A DNA stretch of 64,000 bases, from assembly GCF_004365875.1 (NCBI RefSeq), contig NZ_SODF01000001.1, positions 2,418,001 to 2,482,000 of the forward strand. Direction: 5' to 3'. Position numbers and translations under genes: made by a program. Of the stretch, positions 25,399 to 33,740 are shown in pieces (position 1 is the first letter of the stretch; each line of letters opens with the position of its first letter). The notes beneath the pieces are model-generated. The model ran no database searches, was not told the DNA's origin, and was given only the letters and a program-made list of their open reading frames with translations. This DNA is from Kribbella kalugense (GTDB lineage: Bacteria; Actinomycetota; Actinomycetes; Propionibacteriales; Kribbellaceae).

Positions 25399-26979
25399 AT
25401 GAGAACAGCACGTCCGGCAATTCTGGCAGTAGTTGCAATCGGCACCAGTCTGGTTGCCCCCGGCCCCCTGCCTGCCCACGCTCTGATATCTGCCGATGTC
25501 CTGACACCGTCCGTCGCGACGCCGCCTGCCGACGGCACGTTCCGCGCCGGCCCCGCGCTGGCGCCTGCCTGTGCCGGCGTCACGATCAGGACCACCGACG
25601 ACGCCGCTCAGGTCGTCGACGACTGGCCGGCCGGTACGACGTTCTGCTTCACGTCCGGCGTCCACCGGATCGGCGAGACCATCCACCCCAAGGCCAACCA
25701 GGTGCTCGCCAGCTCCCAGGGCGCCGTACTGACCGGGTCGATCCGGCTGACCAAGTGGACCGCGTCGAACGGCGACTGGCTGACCACAGGCGCGCTGCCC
25801 CCGGCGTACCCGCTGACCGGGCAGTGCGAGGACAACAAGGCGAACATCTGCTACCTCGGTGAGCAGGTGTTCTACGACGGCAAACACCTGACCCGCGTGG
25901 CGACTCGCGACAAGGTTGCCCCCGGCACCTTCTACGCGGACTACGCCGCGAACGCGATCTATCTCGGCGATTCCCCGGCCGGTCATGCGGTGGAGATGTC
26001 CAAGACACCGACCGCGATCGAGCCCGGCGGGAACAACGTGACCGTGCGCGGGCTGACCGTCGAGCACTTCGCCACTCCCCCACAGGGCGGCGCGGTCGTG
26101 CTCGGCCTCGGCTGGAGGGTGTACGCCAACGAGATCCGCTGGAACCACGCGGTCGGCGCGATGCTGATCAACGCGGACAGCGCCGTACTCGAGAAGAACG
26201 AGATTCACGACAACGGCCAGCTCGGCGTCGGTCAGTACAGCACGCTGAAGGGCACGATCTCGGCCAACGACATCAGCGACAACAACACCGACGGCTTCTG
26301 GATCGCCGACTGGGAATCGGGCGGCGTCAAGACCACCTGGTCCAGCGGCGGCTGGGTGACCGGCAACCTGATCCAGGACAACCGCGGCGTCGGGCTGTGG
26401 AGTGACGCGTACGACGACAGCCGTACGTTCAGCAACAACCAGATTGTCGACAATGCGGCCGACGGAATCCGCTACGAGATCGGCCGGAACGGCGTGATCG
26501 AGGACAACTCGATCAGCGGCAACGGCTACGGCACCGGGCGCGGCTCGGGTACGTCGCTGTGGGACGGCGGCGGCATCAACATCAACACTTCGTCGAACGT
26601 GCAGGTCCGCGACAACGTGGTCGCGAACAACGTGAACGGCATCACGATCCAGTCCCGCACCCGCGGCTCCGGCCCGTGGGGCACCAACGTGCTCCGCGAC
26701 ATCGTTGTCTCCGGCAACAAGGTGACGATGCTCCGCGGCACCACCGCGACCGGCATGGTGCAGAACTCCGGCGCCGCGATCCCGGCCGGCGAGGTCACCC
26801 TGGACGACAACACCTACATCCTGGACAGCCTCGCCGCCGAACGCTTCCAGCAGACCGGCCAGTGGTACACCGCCCAGCAGTGGCGCAGCACCGGCCAGGA
26901 CACCGCCAGCGCCTTCACCATCGGCCGAGCAATCCTGGACGCAACCGGCGCCCTGACAATCCTGCCCGCCGTGAGTTAG
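25399..26979 (+). CDS. Secreted right-handed beta-helix protein, paralogue 2
   Basis: 526 residues; ATG 25399 preceded by GGAGG. A signal peptide (RTARPAILAVVAIGTSLVAP) leads directly to the beta-helix module without the long linker of paralogue 1. Conserved blocks are IEHFA-type (VEHFATPPQGG), NTDGFWIADWESGG near 296, LWDGGGININTS near 388 and QSRTRGSGPWGT. Cysteines at the N-terminal end (PACAGV, TFCFTSG) and in CEDNKANICYLGEQ are shared with the other paralogues and could form disulfides. The gene lies 147 bases behind paralogue 1 and converges with the reductase gene, overlapping it by four bases. Role inferred: extracellular polysaccharide modification. Confidence 0.85.
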   Translation: MRTARPAILAVVAIGTSLVAPGPLPAHALISADVLTPSVATPPADGTFRAGPALAPACAGVTIRTTDDAAQVVDDWPAGTTFCFTSGVHRIGETIHPKANQVLASSQGAVLTGSIRLTKWTASNGDWLTTGALPPAYPLTGQCEDNKANICYLGEQVFYDGKHLTRVATRDKVAPGTFYADYAANAIYLGDSPAGHAVEMSKTPTAIEPGGNNVTVRGLTVEHFATPPQGGAVVLGLGWRVYANEIRWNHAVGAMLINADSAVLEKNEIHDNGQLGVGQYSTLKGTISANDISDNNTDGFWIADWESGGVKTTWSSGGWVTGNLIQDNRGVGLWSDAYDDSRTFSNNQIVDNAADGIRYEIGRNGVIEDNSISGNGYGTGRGSGTSLWDGGGININTSSNVQVRDNVVANNVNGITIQSRTRGSGPWGTNVLRDIVVSGNKVTMLRGTTATGMVQNSGAAIPAGEVTLDDNTYILDSLAAERFQQTGQWYTAQQWRSTGQDTASAFTIGRAILDATGALTILPAVS

Positions 26980-28352
26980 TTGGTCAGGGCGGTTGCGTGG
27001 TTGATCAGAAGCTCGCGGAAGAGGGTCGAGTCACGTAGGTCAGGGGTGAAGATGGAGTCGACGGCTAGTAAGGCGTCGACGAGTTGAGTGGGGTTGGAGG
27101 TGGCGGCGACTGCGGTTTTGAGGCGGTCGGACTGGGGGTCGTCGAGGTCTGGAGTTTGGAGTACGTAGACCATCCAGGCGGCGACGGCCAGCGAGATGGT
27201 CCGGGGCTCGGCTCCGGCTGCCAGGCGGTCGCGGACCGTGCCGAGCATGCGGACCGGGAGTTTGACCGAGCCGTCCATTGCGACCTGGCGGGTTCGGTGC
27301 TTCAGGGCCGGGTTCGCGAACCGCTCGAGGACGGACTCGCCGTACGCGGCCAGGTCCAGTCCGTCGGGCGGTGAGAGGGTCGGTACGACGTCGTCCGTCA
27401 TCAGCTGACGGGCGAGTCCCTCGAGCTCCTCGTCGCGGACTGTTTCGGCGATCGTCTCGTAGCCGCGGAGGGCGCCGAGGTAGGCGAGCATCGAGTGGGT
27501 GGCGTTGAGCATCCGCAGCTTCGCCTGTTCCCACGGCGCGACGTCAGCGGTGAGGACCGCGCCGCCCTGCTCCCAGGCCGGCCGGGCGCCGGCGAAGTCG
27601 TCTTCGATGATCCATTGCAGGAAGGGTTCCGCGACCACCACGGCTTCGTCCCGAACGCTGAGCAGCCGGGCCGCCTCATCGCGGTCCGCATCGGTCGTGG
27701 CCGGCACGATCCGGTCGACCATGCTGGCCGGGAACCGGGTCGTCTCGAATGCTGACGGAACCTTGCCCAGCGCATCGAAGTACTCGGTCACCAGCCGGCG
27801 CAAGAAAGGGCCGTTGGCAACCAGGTTGTCGCAGGACACGATCGTGAGTGGTTCATCGCGCCGCGCGAGCCCGGCAGCCAACTGACCGACGACCGTCCGC
27901 GGTGGGCGACCAGTCAGATCAGCCTGGATCTCCGGATCGTTCAGGTCGAGCCCGCTGCCGGCCGCGCGGTACCCCTTCTCGGTCACCGTCAGCGTCACCA
28001 CCGAGACTGCGGGATCCGCGATCCGGGCGACGACCGCGTCGGGGTCCTCGGGTGCGGTCAGTACTTCGCGGATGCTGCCGATCACCTGGATCGACGGATC
28101 ACCCAGCCCGCGCTCCAGGACGGAGTACAGGCCGTCCTGCGGCGCCAACTGGTCTCGGACAGTCGTGGATCGTTGGCTGACGCCGGCGATTCCCCAGCGC
28201 GTCGAGCCGGTGGCGACCGCGGCCCGCTCGGTCACGACAGCTTGGTGGGCCCGGTGGAACGCGCCCAGTCCGAGGTGTACGACGCCGACCGACAACGACC
28301 GAGGGTCGACCGCGGGTGCGACGGGAAGGTTGGTGAGGCTGAGCCTGCTCAA
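26976..28352 (-). CDS. uxuB: Mannitol dehydrogenase-family oxidoreductase, probable fructuronate reductase
   Basis: 458 residues from TTG 28352, two bases after the stop of the LacI-type gene; an ATG at 28415 would overlap that gene by 62 bases. NAD-binding start VVHLGLGAFHRAHQA, then TVTEKGYR, SCDNLVANG, and the family motif KLRMLNATHSMLAYLG near 320. The family includes mannitol, altronate (UxaB) and fructuronate (UxuB) oxidoreductases. Context decides the call: the divergent gene is uronate isomerase, whose product fructuronate would be reduced to mannonate here. Tagaturonate reductase is the alternative. Co-transcription with the LacI regulator is almost certain. Confidence 0.85.
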   Translation of the reverse strand: MSRLSLTNLPVAPAVDPRSLSVGVVHLGLGAFHRAHQAVVTERAAVATGSTRWGIAGVSQRSTTVRDQLAPQDGLYSVLERGLGDPSIQVIGSIREVLTAPEDPDAVVARIADPAVSVVTLTVTEKGYRAAGSGLDLNDPEIQADLTGRPPRTVVGQLAAGLARRDEPLTIVSCDNLVANGPFLRRLVTEYFDALGKVPSAFETTRFPASMVDRIVPATTDADRDEAARLLSVRDEAVVVAEPFLQWIIEDDFAGARPAWEQGGAVLTADVAPWEQAKLRMLNATHSMLAYLGALRGYETIAETVRDEELEGLARQLMTDDVVPTLSPPDGLDLAAYGESVLERFANPALKHRTRQVAMDGSVKLPVRMLGTVRDRLAAGAEPRTISLAVAAWMVYVLQTPDLDDPQSDRLKTAVAATSNPTQLVDALLAVDSIFTPDLRDSTLFRELLINHATALTN

Positions 28353-28353
28353 G

Positions 28354-29355
28354 CTACGGCACCTTTCGGTTGTATGGCGCTGGTCCGGTGGAGTCCCGAA
28401 CGATGAGTTCTCCATGCAGGGTGCCCTGGGTGCCGACCGAGCTCTCCGGGTCGTCGAGCATCGCCAGCAGCAACTCGACGGCGATCCGGCCGGCCTCCTG
28501 CTTCGGCAGCCGGACCGTGGTCAGCGCCGGCCGGGCCATCCGGGACATCGTGATGTCGTCGACCCCGACCACGCTCAAGTCGCCGGGGACCGAGATGCCG
28601 CGGGCGTGTAGGCGGGCCAGCAGCCCGATCGCGACCAGGTCGTTGTAGGCGACCACGGCTGTAGCCCTCGTGGCGAGGACCTGGTCTGCAGCCGCCATGC
28701 CGCCCTCGTACGTCGGCGCGAAGTTGCCGACGGGCACCAGCCTCGCGCGCAACTCCTCGACCGCGTTGCGCAGGCCCAAGCCTCGGTGCTGGGTCGACCA
28801 GGACGTGGCCGGTCCGCCGACCCAGGCGATCCGGCGGTGGCCGAGGGCAACGAGATGGGCGACGGCCTGGCGCATGCCGTCCTCGTTGTCGTAGGTGATC
28901 CCGAGGATCCCCTCGGCAGTGCGGTTGACCAGTACGACGGTGGTGTCCTGGGCGATCGCGGTCAGCTCGTCGTCGGTGGCTCGCGGCGAGCACAGCACGA
29001 TTCCGTCGACCTGCTTGGACAGCGCGCGTACCAGTCCGGCCTCGGCCGCCGGGTCCTCGTCGGTGTCCGCGACGAAGACGGCGACGTCGTGCTGGCGGGC
29101 ACGGGCTTGGACGCCCTTGGTGATGCTGGCGAAGAACGGGTTGGCCAGATCGGGTACGACCAGGCCGATGGTGCCGGTGCGGCCGGTGATCAGGCCGCGG
29201 GCGGCCCGGTTCGGTTCGTAGCCGAGCTGCTCGACCGCGGCAGTCACTCGGGCCCTGGTGGTCGCGTTGACCATCCCGGGCAGCGAGATCGCCCGCGACA
29301 CTGTGGACGGCGATACGCCGGCCAGCCGCGCCACATCCCGGATCGTCGCCGCCAT
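28354..29355 (-). CDS. LacI-family transcriptional regulator of the uronate genes
   Basis: 333 residues. ATG 29355 is preferred to ATG 29361 because the GAGGAG site would abut the latter. The N-terminal LacI helix-turn-helix is textbook: ATIRDVARLAGVSPSTVSRA, then hinge region LGYEPNRAARGL. The periplasmic-binding-protein-like ligand domain follows (IGLVVPDLANPFFASI; GVDDITMSRMARPALTTV). It is divergent from uxaC, and two CTGCAA-N4-TTGCAG palindromes lie in the intergenic region, the expected LacI-type operators. Repression relieved by a uronate or its isomer is the likely mechanism. Confidence 0.93.
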   Translation of the reverse strand: MAATIRDVARLAGVSPSTVSRAISLPGMVNATTRARVTAAVEQLGYEPNRAARGLITGRTGTIGLVVPDLANPFFASITKGVQARARQHDVAVFVADTDEDPAAEAGLVRALSKQVDGIVLCSPRATDDELTAIAQDTTVVLVNRTAEGILGITYDNEDGMRQAVAHLVALGHRRIAWVGGPATSWSTQHRGLGLRNAVEELRARLVPVGNFAPTYEGGMAAADQVLATRATAVVAYNDLVAIGLLARLHARGISVPGDLSVVGVDDITMSRMARPALTTVRLPKQEAGRIAVELLLAMLDDPESSVGTQGTLHGELIVRDSTGPAPYNRKVP

Positions 29356-29383
29356 GGTCATCTCCTCAGGGGTCGGGTCGAGT

Positions 29384-29399
29384 CTGCAATCGGTTGCAG
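29384..29399. promoter_or_regulatory. LacI-type operator 1
   Basis: CTGCAATCGGTTGCAG, perfect 6-base half-sites around 4 bases, 29 bases before the regulator start. Closely resembles operators of LacI/GalR proteins in actinobacteria. Confidence 0.75.
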
Positions 29400-29451
29400 G
29401 TCGTGTCAAGCGATGCTCCGATGGACACGCCCTTGTGCTCAAAAGCTGCGG

Positions 29452-29467
29452 CTGCAATCCTTTGCAG
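29452..29467. promoter_or_regulatory. LacI-type operator 2
   Basis: CTGCAATCCTTTGCAG has the same half-sites and spacing as operator 1 and lies 32 bases before uxaC. The two centres are 68 bases apart, which would allow repression of both divergent genes or looping. Confidence 0.75.
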
Positions 29468-29498
29468 AGTTGTTTCAGACCATCCAGTCGGAGGAACC

Positions 29499-30902
29499 AT
29501 GCCGAAGGCCTTGCAGCCTCATCCGGACCGTGCCTTCCCGGCCGGCGAAGCCCGCGACGTCGCCCGCCGGATCCACGCGTCGACGAAGGACCTGCCGCTG
29601 CTCTGCCTGCACGGCCACGTCGACATCGGGCTGTTCGCGACCGACGCGCCGCTGGGCAACCCGGCCGAGCTGCTGGTCGTCCCGGACCACTACGTGACCC
29701 GGATGCTGATCTCCCAGGGCGTCTCCCCCGACAAGCTCGGCCTACCCCGCCGCGACGGCAAGCAGACTGCCGAGCCCCGGGAAATCTGGCGCGAGTTCTG
29801 CGCGAACTGGCACCTCTTCCTCGGCACCCCGAGCCGCTACTGGCTGGAACACGAGTTCGCCGAGGTCCTCGGACTGACCGTCCACCCATCGGCCGAGACC
29901 GCAGACGAGCTGTACGACCAGATCGTCGCCCGGATGGCGGCGCCGGAGTTCCGACCGCGGGCCCTCCTCGACCGCTTCAACATCGAGCTGATCTCCACCA
30001 CCGACGCGGCCACCGACGACCTCGCCCAGCACGCGAAGCTCGCGGCCGACCTCCCCGGCCGAGTCGTCCCCACCTTCCGACCGGACGCCGTCGCACATCC
30101 CGACCGCGCCGGCTGGCCCGACCTCGTGGCCCAACTCGGCACACTGGCCGACATCGACACCACGACGTACGACGGATTCCTAGAGGCTCTCCGCCAACGC
30201 CGGCAGGCGTTCGTCGCAGCCGGCGCACGGGCCACCGACCACGGTCACCTGAGCACGGCCGCCGTACCGCTGTCGGATGCGGAGGCGGCCCGGATCTACT
30301 CAGGAGCGTTGAAGGGTGACGTCACCGCCGACGATGCGGCCGCGTTCGCGGGACACATGCTCTACCAGTCGGCGGTGATGTCGGCCGAGGATGGGCTGGT
30401 GATGCAGCTGCATCCGGGCGTACTGCGCGACCACGATCCGGCGATCTTCGCGACGTACGGGCCGGACCAGGGGCACGACATCCCCGTGGCGACCGAGTTC
30501 ACGCGATCGCTGCGGCCGTTGCTGGAGCGATTCGGTCACGCGGACGGCTTCCGGATCGTACTGTTCACCGTCGACGAGACCGTCTACAGCAGAGAGCTCG
30601 CTCCACTCGCCGGCGTGTACCCGGCGGTGCGGCTGGGCGCCCCGTGGTGGTTCCTCGACAGCCCCGACGGCATGCGGCGCTTCCGTGAACTCGTCACCGA
30701 GACGGCCGGCTTCTACAACATGTCCGGCTTCGTCGACGACACCCGCGCGTACCTGTCGATCCCGGCCCGGCACGACCTGGCCCGCCGGATCGACGCCGGC
30801 TACCTGGCCAACCTCGTCGTACAGCACCGACTGGACGAGGACGACGCACTCCAGGTCGCGAAGGCCCTGGCGTACGACCTCGCCAAGGACACGTACCTCT
30901 AA
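29499..30902 (+). CDS. uxaC: Uronate (glucuronate/galacturonate) isomerase
   Basis: 467 residues; ATG 29499 after GGAGG. UxaC belongs to the amidohydrolase fold and interconverts glucuronate/fructuronate or galacturonate/tagaturonate. Visible features: the N-terminal metal site CLHGHVDIGLFATD, DHYVTRML, the central RFNIELISTTDAATDDL, VPTFRPDAV, the QLHPGVLRDH motif, and C-terminal LGAPWWFLDSPDG with GFVDDTRAYLSIPARHD. Length is normal. Divergent from the LacI-uxuB pair. No downstream mannonate dehydratase or KDG kinase is nearby, so the rest of the pathway is elsewhere. Confidence 0.95.
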   Translation: MPKALQPHPDRAFPAGEARDVARRIHASTKDLPLLCLHGHVDIGLFATDAPLGNPAELLVVPDHYVTRMLISQGVSPDKLGLPRRDGKQTAEPREIWREFCANWHLFLGTPSRYWLEHEFAEVLGLTVHPSAETADELYDQIVARMAAPEFRPRALLDRFNIELISTTDAATDDLAQHAKLAADLPGRVVPTFRPDAVAHPDRAGWPDLVAQLGTLADIDTTTYDGFLEALRQRRQAFVAAGARATDHGHLSTAAVPLSDAEAARIYSGALKGDVTADDAAAFAGHMLYQSAVMSAEDGLVMQLHPGVLRDHDPAIFATYGPDQGHDIPVATEFTRSLRPLLERFGHADGFRIVLFTVDETVYSRELAPLAGVYPAVRLGAPWWFLDSPDGMRRFRELVTETAGFYNMSGFVDDTRAYLSIPARHDLARRIDAGYLANLVVQHRLDEDDALQVAKALAYDLAKDTYL

Positions 30903-30953
30903 CCCTGTAGTCTCACGCAGATCTGTTCGCCGGGGGCGGGTGAAGGGACCTGG

Positions 30954-32468
30954 ATGAGGCGTGGGGTTGTCGCGGCCGTTGGAGTCGCGCTGCTGGTGGT
31001 GTCGGGCTGCTCGGATTCGAAAGACTCGAGCAAGCCTCCGCAAGCCACGACCACCGTCACCGTCCCCACCGCTCCCCCAGCCGCAGCGGCCGCCGTACTC
31101 GGACCAACAGGCCCGAGTACGGCGAAACCCTGCAAGGGAACCGCGATCCCGGTGGGGACCGACCCACAGCCGATCATCGACGCCGCACCACCCGCCACCA
31201 CCTTCTGCCTCGCCAAAGGCATCCACCGCATCACCCGCCCGATCGAGCCCCGCAAGGGCGACACCCTGGCAGGAGACCCCGGCGCGATCCTCAGCGGATC
31301 CATTCGGCTGAGCGGTTGGAAGCGCAGTGCAAACGCCTGGGTCGTCCGCAACGTCCTCCCCAAGGCGTACCCGCTCAAAGGCCAGTGCGAGGACGACAAA
31401 ACCAAGCCCTGCCAACCAGGCGAGCAACTCTTCACCGACGGCAAGCACCTGACCCGAGTCATGAGCCTGAGCCAACTCAAGCCAGGCACCTTCTTCGGCG
31501 ACTACCGCACCAACGCCCTGTACGTCGCCGACAACCCCGACGGCCACCTGGTCGAGATGTCCCGAACCCAGACCGCCATCGACAAGACCGCCGACGACGT
31601 CACCGTGACCGGCCTGACCATCGAGCACTTCGCCAGCCGCCCGCAGGCCGGCGCACTGCAGGTCGGGCCCGGCTGGAAGGTGACCGCGAACGAGGTCCGC
31701 TGGACCCACGCCGTCGGCATCATGGTCATCGAGGGCGACAACGCCGAGCTCAGCCGCAACACCGTCGCCGACAACGGCCAGCTCGGCATCGGCCAGTACA
31801 AGTCGGCCGGCGTGAAGATCACCGCGAACCTGGTCACCCGCAACAACACCGACGGCTTCTGGATCGCGGACTGGGAGTCCGGCGGGATCAAGTCCACCCG
31901 GTCGTCCGGCGAGGTCAGCGGGAACGACGTGGTCGCGAACCGCGGGATCGGCATCTGGAGCGACATCGCGGAGTACGACCGCCGGATCAGCGGCAACCGG
32001 ATCCGGGACAACGCGGCGGACGGGATCCGGTACGAGATCAGCTACTCGGCCGTCATCGACCAGAACGTTGTCGAGCACAACGGGTTCGGTACCGGCCGCG
32101 GTTCCGGCGGCACGCTGTGGGACGGCGGTGGGATCAACGTCAACACGTCCGCCGACGTCCAGGTCCGCGGCAACCTGATCAAGGACAACCGCAACGCGCT
32201 GTCGATCCAGTCACGCACCCGCGGAGACGGCCCCCGCGGCACGTACGTCCTCCGCAACGTACTTGTCGAAGGCAACCTGGTCGTGATGACGGACGCAAGC
32301 GCGTCCCTCGGCGTCGTGGAGAACAAGCGCTCCCCCACTCAACCCGGCGCTATCACGTTCCGCCGCAACAGCTACCAAGGCGCCGATCACTTCGCCTACC
32401 ACGGCAAGACGATGACCTGGTCCGAGTGGCAGCAGTCCGGCTTCGACCAGGACTCAGTGAGTAGCTAA
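30954..32468 (+). CDS. Right-handed beta-helix lipoprotein, paralogue 3
   Basis: 504 residues. Unlike its two paralogues it has a lipoprotein signal, with lipobox LVVSGC (Cys near 19), followed by a short Ser/Thr/Pro linker, so it should be membrane-anchored on the outer face. Conserved blocks: CLAKGIHRI, IEHFASRPQAGAL, NTDGFWIADWESGGIKSTRSS near 298, LWDGGGINVNTS near 388 and QSRTRGDGPRGTYVLR. It ends 15 bases inside the convergent Wzy-like gene. It follows uxaC by 51 bases and could be co-transcribed with it, linking a cell-surface beta-helix protein to uronate catabolism. Confidence 0.85.
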   Translation: MRRGVVAAVGVALLVVSGCSDSKDSSKPPQATTTVTVPTAPPAAAAAVLGPTGPSTAKPCKGTAIPVGTDPQPIIDAAPPATTFCLAKGIHRITRPIEPRKGDTLAGDPGAILSGSIRLSGWKRSANAWVVRNVLPKAYPLKGQCEDDKTKPCQPGEQLFTDGKHLTRVMSLSQLKPGTFFGDYRTNALYVADNPDGHLVEMSRTQTAIDKTADDVTVTGLTIEHFASRPQAGALQVGPGWKVTANEVRWTHAVGIMVIEGDNAELSRNTVADNGQLGIGQYKSAGVKITANLVTRNNTDGFWIADWESGGIKSTRSSGEVSGNDVVANRGIGIWSDIAEYDRRISGNRIRDNAADGIRYEISYSAVIDQNVVEHNGFGTGRGSGGTLWDGGGINVNTSADVQVRGNLIKDNRNALSIQSRTRGDGPRGTYVLRNVLVEGNLVVMTDASASLGVVENKRSPTQPGAITFRRNSYQGADHFAYHGKTMTWSEWQQSGFDQDSVSS

Positions 32469-33740
32469 CGCCCGTCTTCGTTGTCGGAGGCGGTCGGCGT
32501 CGCAGATGGCGGCCGCCACCAGTAGGTGCACCGTCATCGACGACAGGTCGGACAGGCCGCTCTCGTTGAGCGAAGCAACGGTGACGTAGCCGAGCAGCAG
32601 GGCTCCACAGGCCCGGATGTACGGCGTGGGCGCGCGAAGGACCGAGATCCACGCGACGATCAGCGCGACCGCGACAATCGCGACGGCGAGCAGTCCGGTC
32701 TCCCAGTAGAGGCCGAGCCAACTGTTGTCGATCGCCATCACGTCGACATCGCCTTCGCCGCGGGTGAGCAGCACGCGCTTGTTGCCGAGTCCGTGGCCGA
32801 TGATCGCGGTCTGGGTGGACACCTTCTCGTCGATGACCGCTTGCCAACTCGTCGTACGGCCACTCAGCGAGCTGATCTGCTTCGTGCCCTGGCCGCGCAG
32901 CAGCCAGGTGTGCAGCGACCCGATGGTCAGGAACGCCAGCCCGAGCAGCCCGGGAGCCGCGAGGCTCATGATCCGGCCGGCCCAGGTCTTCCGGGTGATG
33001 ATCAACGCCAGCACCAGCCCGAACGCGACCGCCGCGGCCGAGGTCCGGGTCCGGCTCGCCGCGATCAGGACGCCACCCAGGCCGATCAACGCCACCGCAG
33101 GCAGCGCCGACAACTTCCGGCAGAGCAGCCCGATCAGCGCCAGGCCGAGCAGGATCGCCCCGACCTCACCGACCCGCGGCGGCAGCATCGGGATGATCAC
33201 GCCCTGCAGCCGCGACCCGGTCCCAAGTGAGCTCAACGGCCGCCACGCCTGCGACGGCGCATAAGCAAGACTCAGTACGACGGTTGCCGCGAGCAACAGG
33301 TGGGCCCACAAATGCGCCCGTACCAACCGCTCCGGCACCTGCACCAACGGCCGCCAGAGCAGGAAGACGAACACCAGCCCGATCAGGAACCGGGCCAGCC
33401 GGGTCAACGGCCCCATCGGCTGCGCCAGCAGGAACGCGGTCGCGCAGGCGAACAGCACGTACATCACGTACAGCCAGCTGGCCGGATTCACCCGGGTCCG
33501 GAACCCCGGCTTGGTCGCGGCGAGCGCGATCAAGAAGACCGCGCCGAGCAGCACGCCCTTCGCGATGCTGTTGGTGGACCCGGTCGTGCCCTGCGGCGCC
33601 GCGACCCGCGACGACCACGGCTGGACGCCGAGCACGAACAGGCACCACAGCATCAGCCAGAACCAGGCCGGCCGTTCGATCTCGCCCTCGACCGTCCCCG
33701 GCACCGCCGGGGCCAGCCGTGTCCGATCACTGGTGAGCAT
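32454..33740 (-). CDS. O-antigen ligase/polymerase (Wzy/WaaL)-like membrane protein
   Basis: 428 residues, about 11 hydrophobic segments with one larger extracytoplasmic loop. The region HGLGNKRVLL...MAIDNSWLGLYWETGLLA near 320-355 corresponds to the Wzy_C/O-antigen-ligase conserved segment (short GHGxG followed by HNSW-like motif; here DNSW). ATG 33740 overlaps the stop of the Wzz-like gene, so the two are co-translated. It most likely polymerises or ligates surface-glycan repeat units supplied by the 40-59 kb cluster. It is the only polymerase candidate in this window. Confidence 0.8.
   Translation of the reverse strand: MLTSDRTRLAPAVPGTVEGEIERPAWFWLMLWCLFVLGVQPWSSRVAAPQGTTGSTNSIAKGVLLGAVFLIALAATKPGFRTRVNPASWLYVMYVLFACATAFLLAQPMGPLTRLARFLIGLVFVFLLWRPLVQVPERLVRAHLWAHLLLAATVVLSLAYAPSQAWRPLSSLGTGSRLQGVIIPMLPPRVGEVGAILLGLALIGLLCRKLSALPAVALIGLGGVLIAASRTRTSAAAVAFGLVLALIITRKTWAGRIMSLAAPGLLGLAFLTIGSLHTWLLRGQGTKQISSLSGRTTSWQAVIDEKVSTQTAIIGHGLGNKRVLLTRGEGDVDVMAIDNSWLGLYWETGLLAVAIVAVALIVAWISVLRAPTPYIRACGALLLGYVTVASLNESGLSDLSSMTVHLLVAAAICDADRLRQRRRALATH

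Noticed and set aside
24031..26208. A 725-codon minus-strand open frame opposite two beta-helix genes
   Set aside because: It mirrors repeat-rich GC-biased coding sequence on the plus strand, has no recognisable domain, and the plus-strand frames carry signal peptides and paralogy.
26443..26454. ATTGTCGACAAT inside beta-helix gene 2
   Set aside because: It encodes the conserved Ile-Val-Asp-Asn of a beta-helix coil, and the equivalent place in gene 1 differs by a base, so it is most likely chance.
24570..26640. Possible short tandem repeat or CRISPR-like periodicity
   Set aside because: The periodicity comes from beta-helix coils in protein sequence and from paralogy; spacing and sequence are too irregular for an array.
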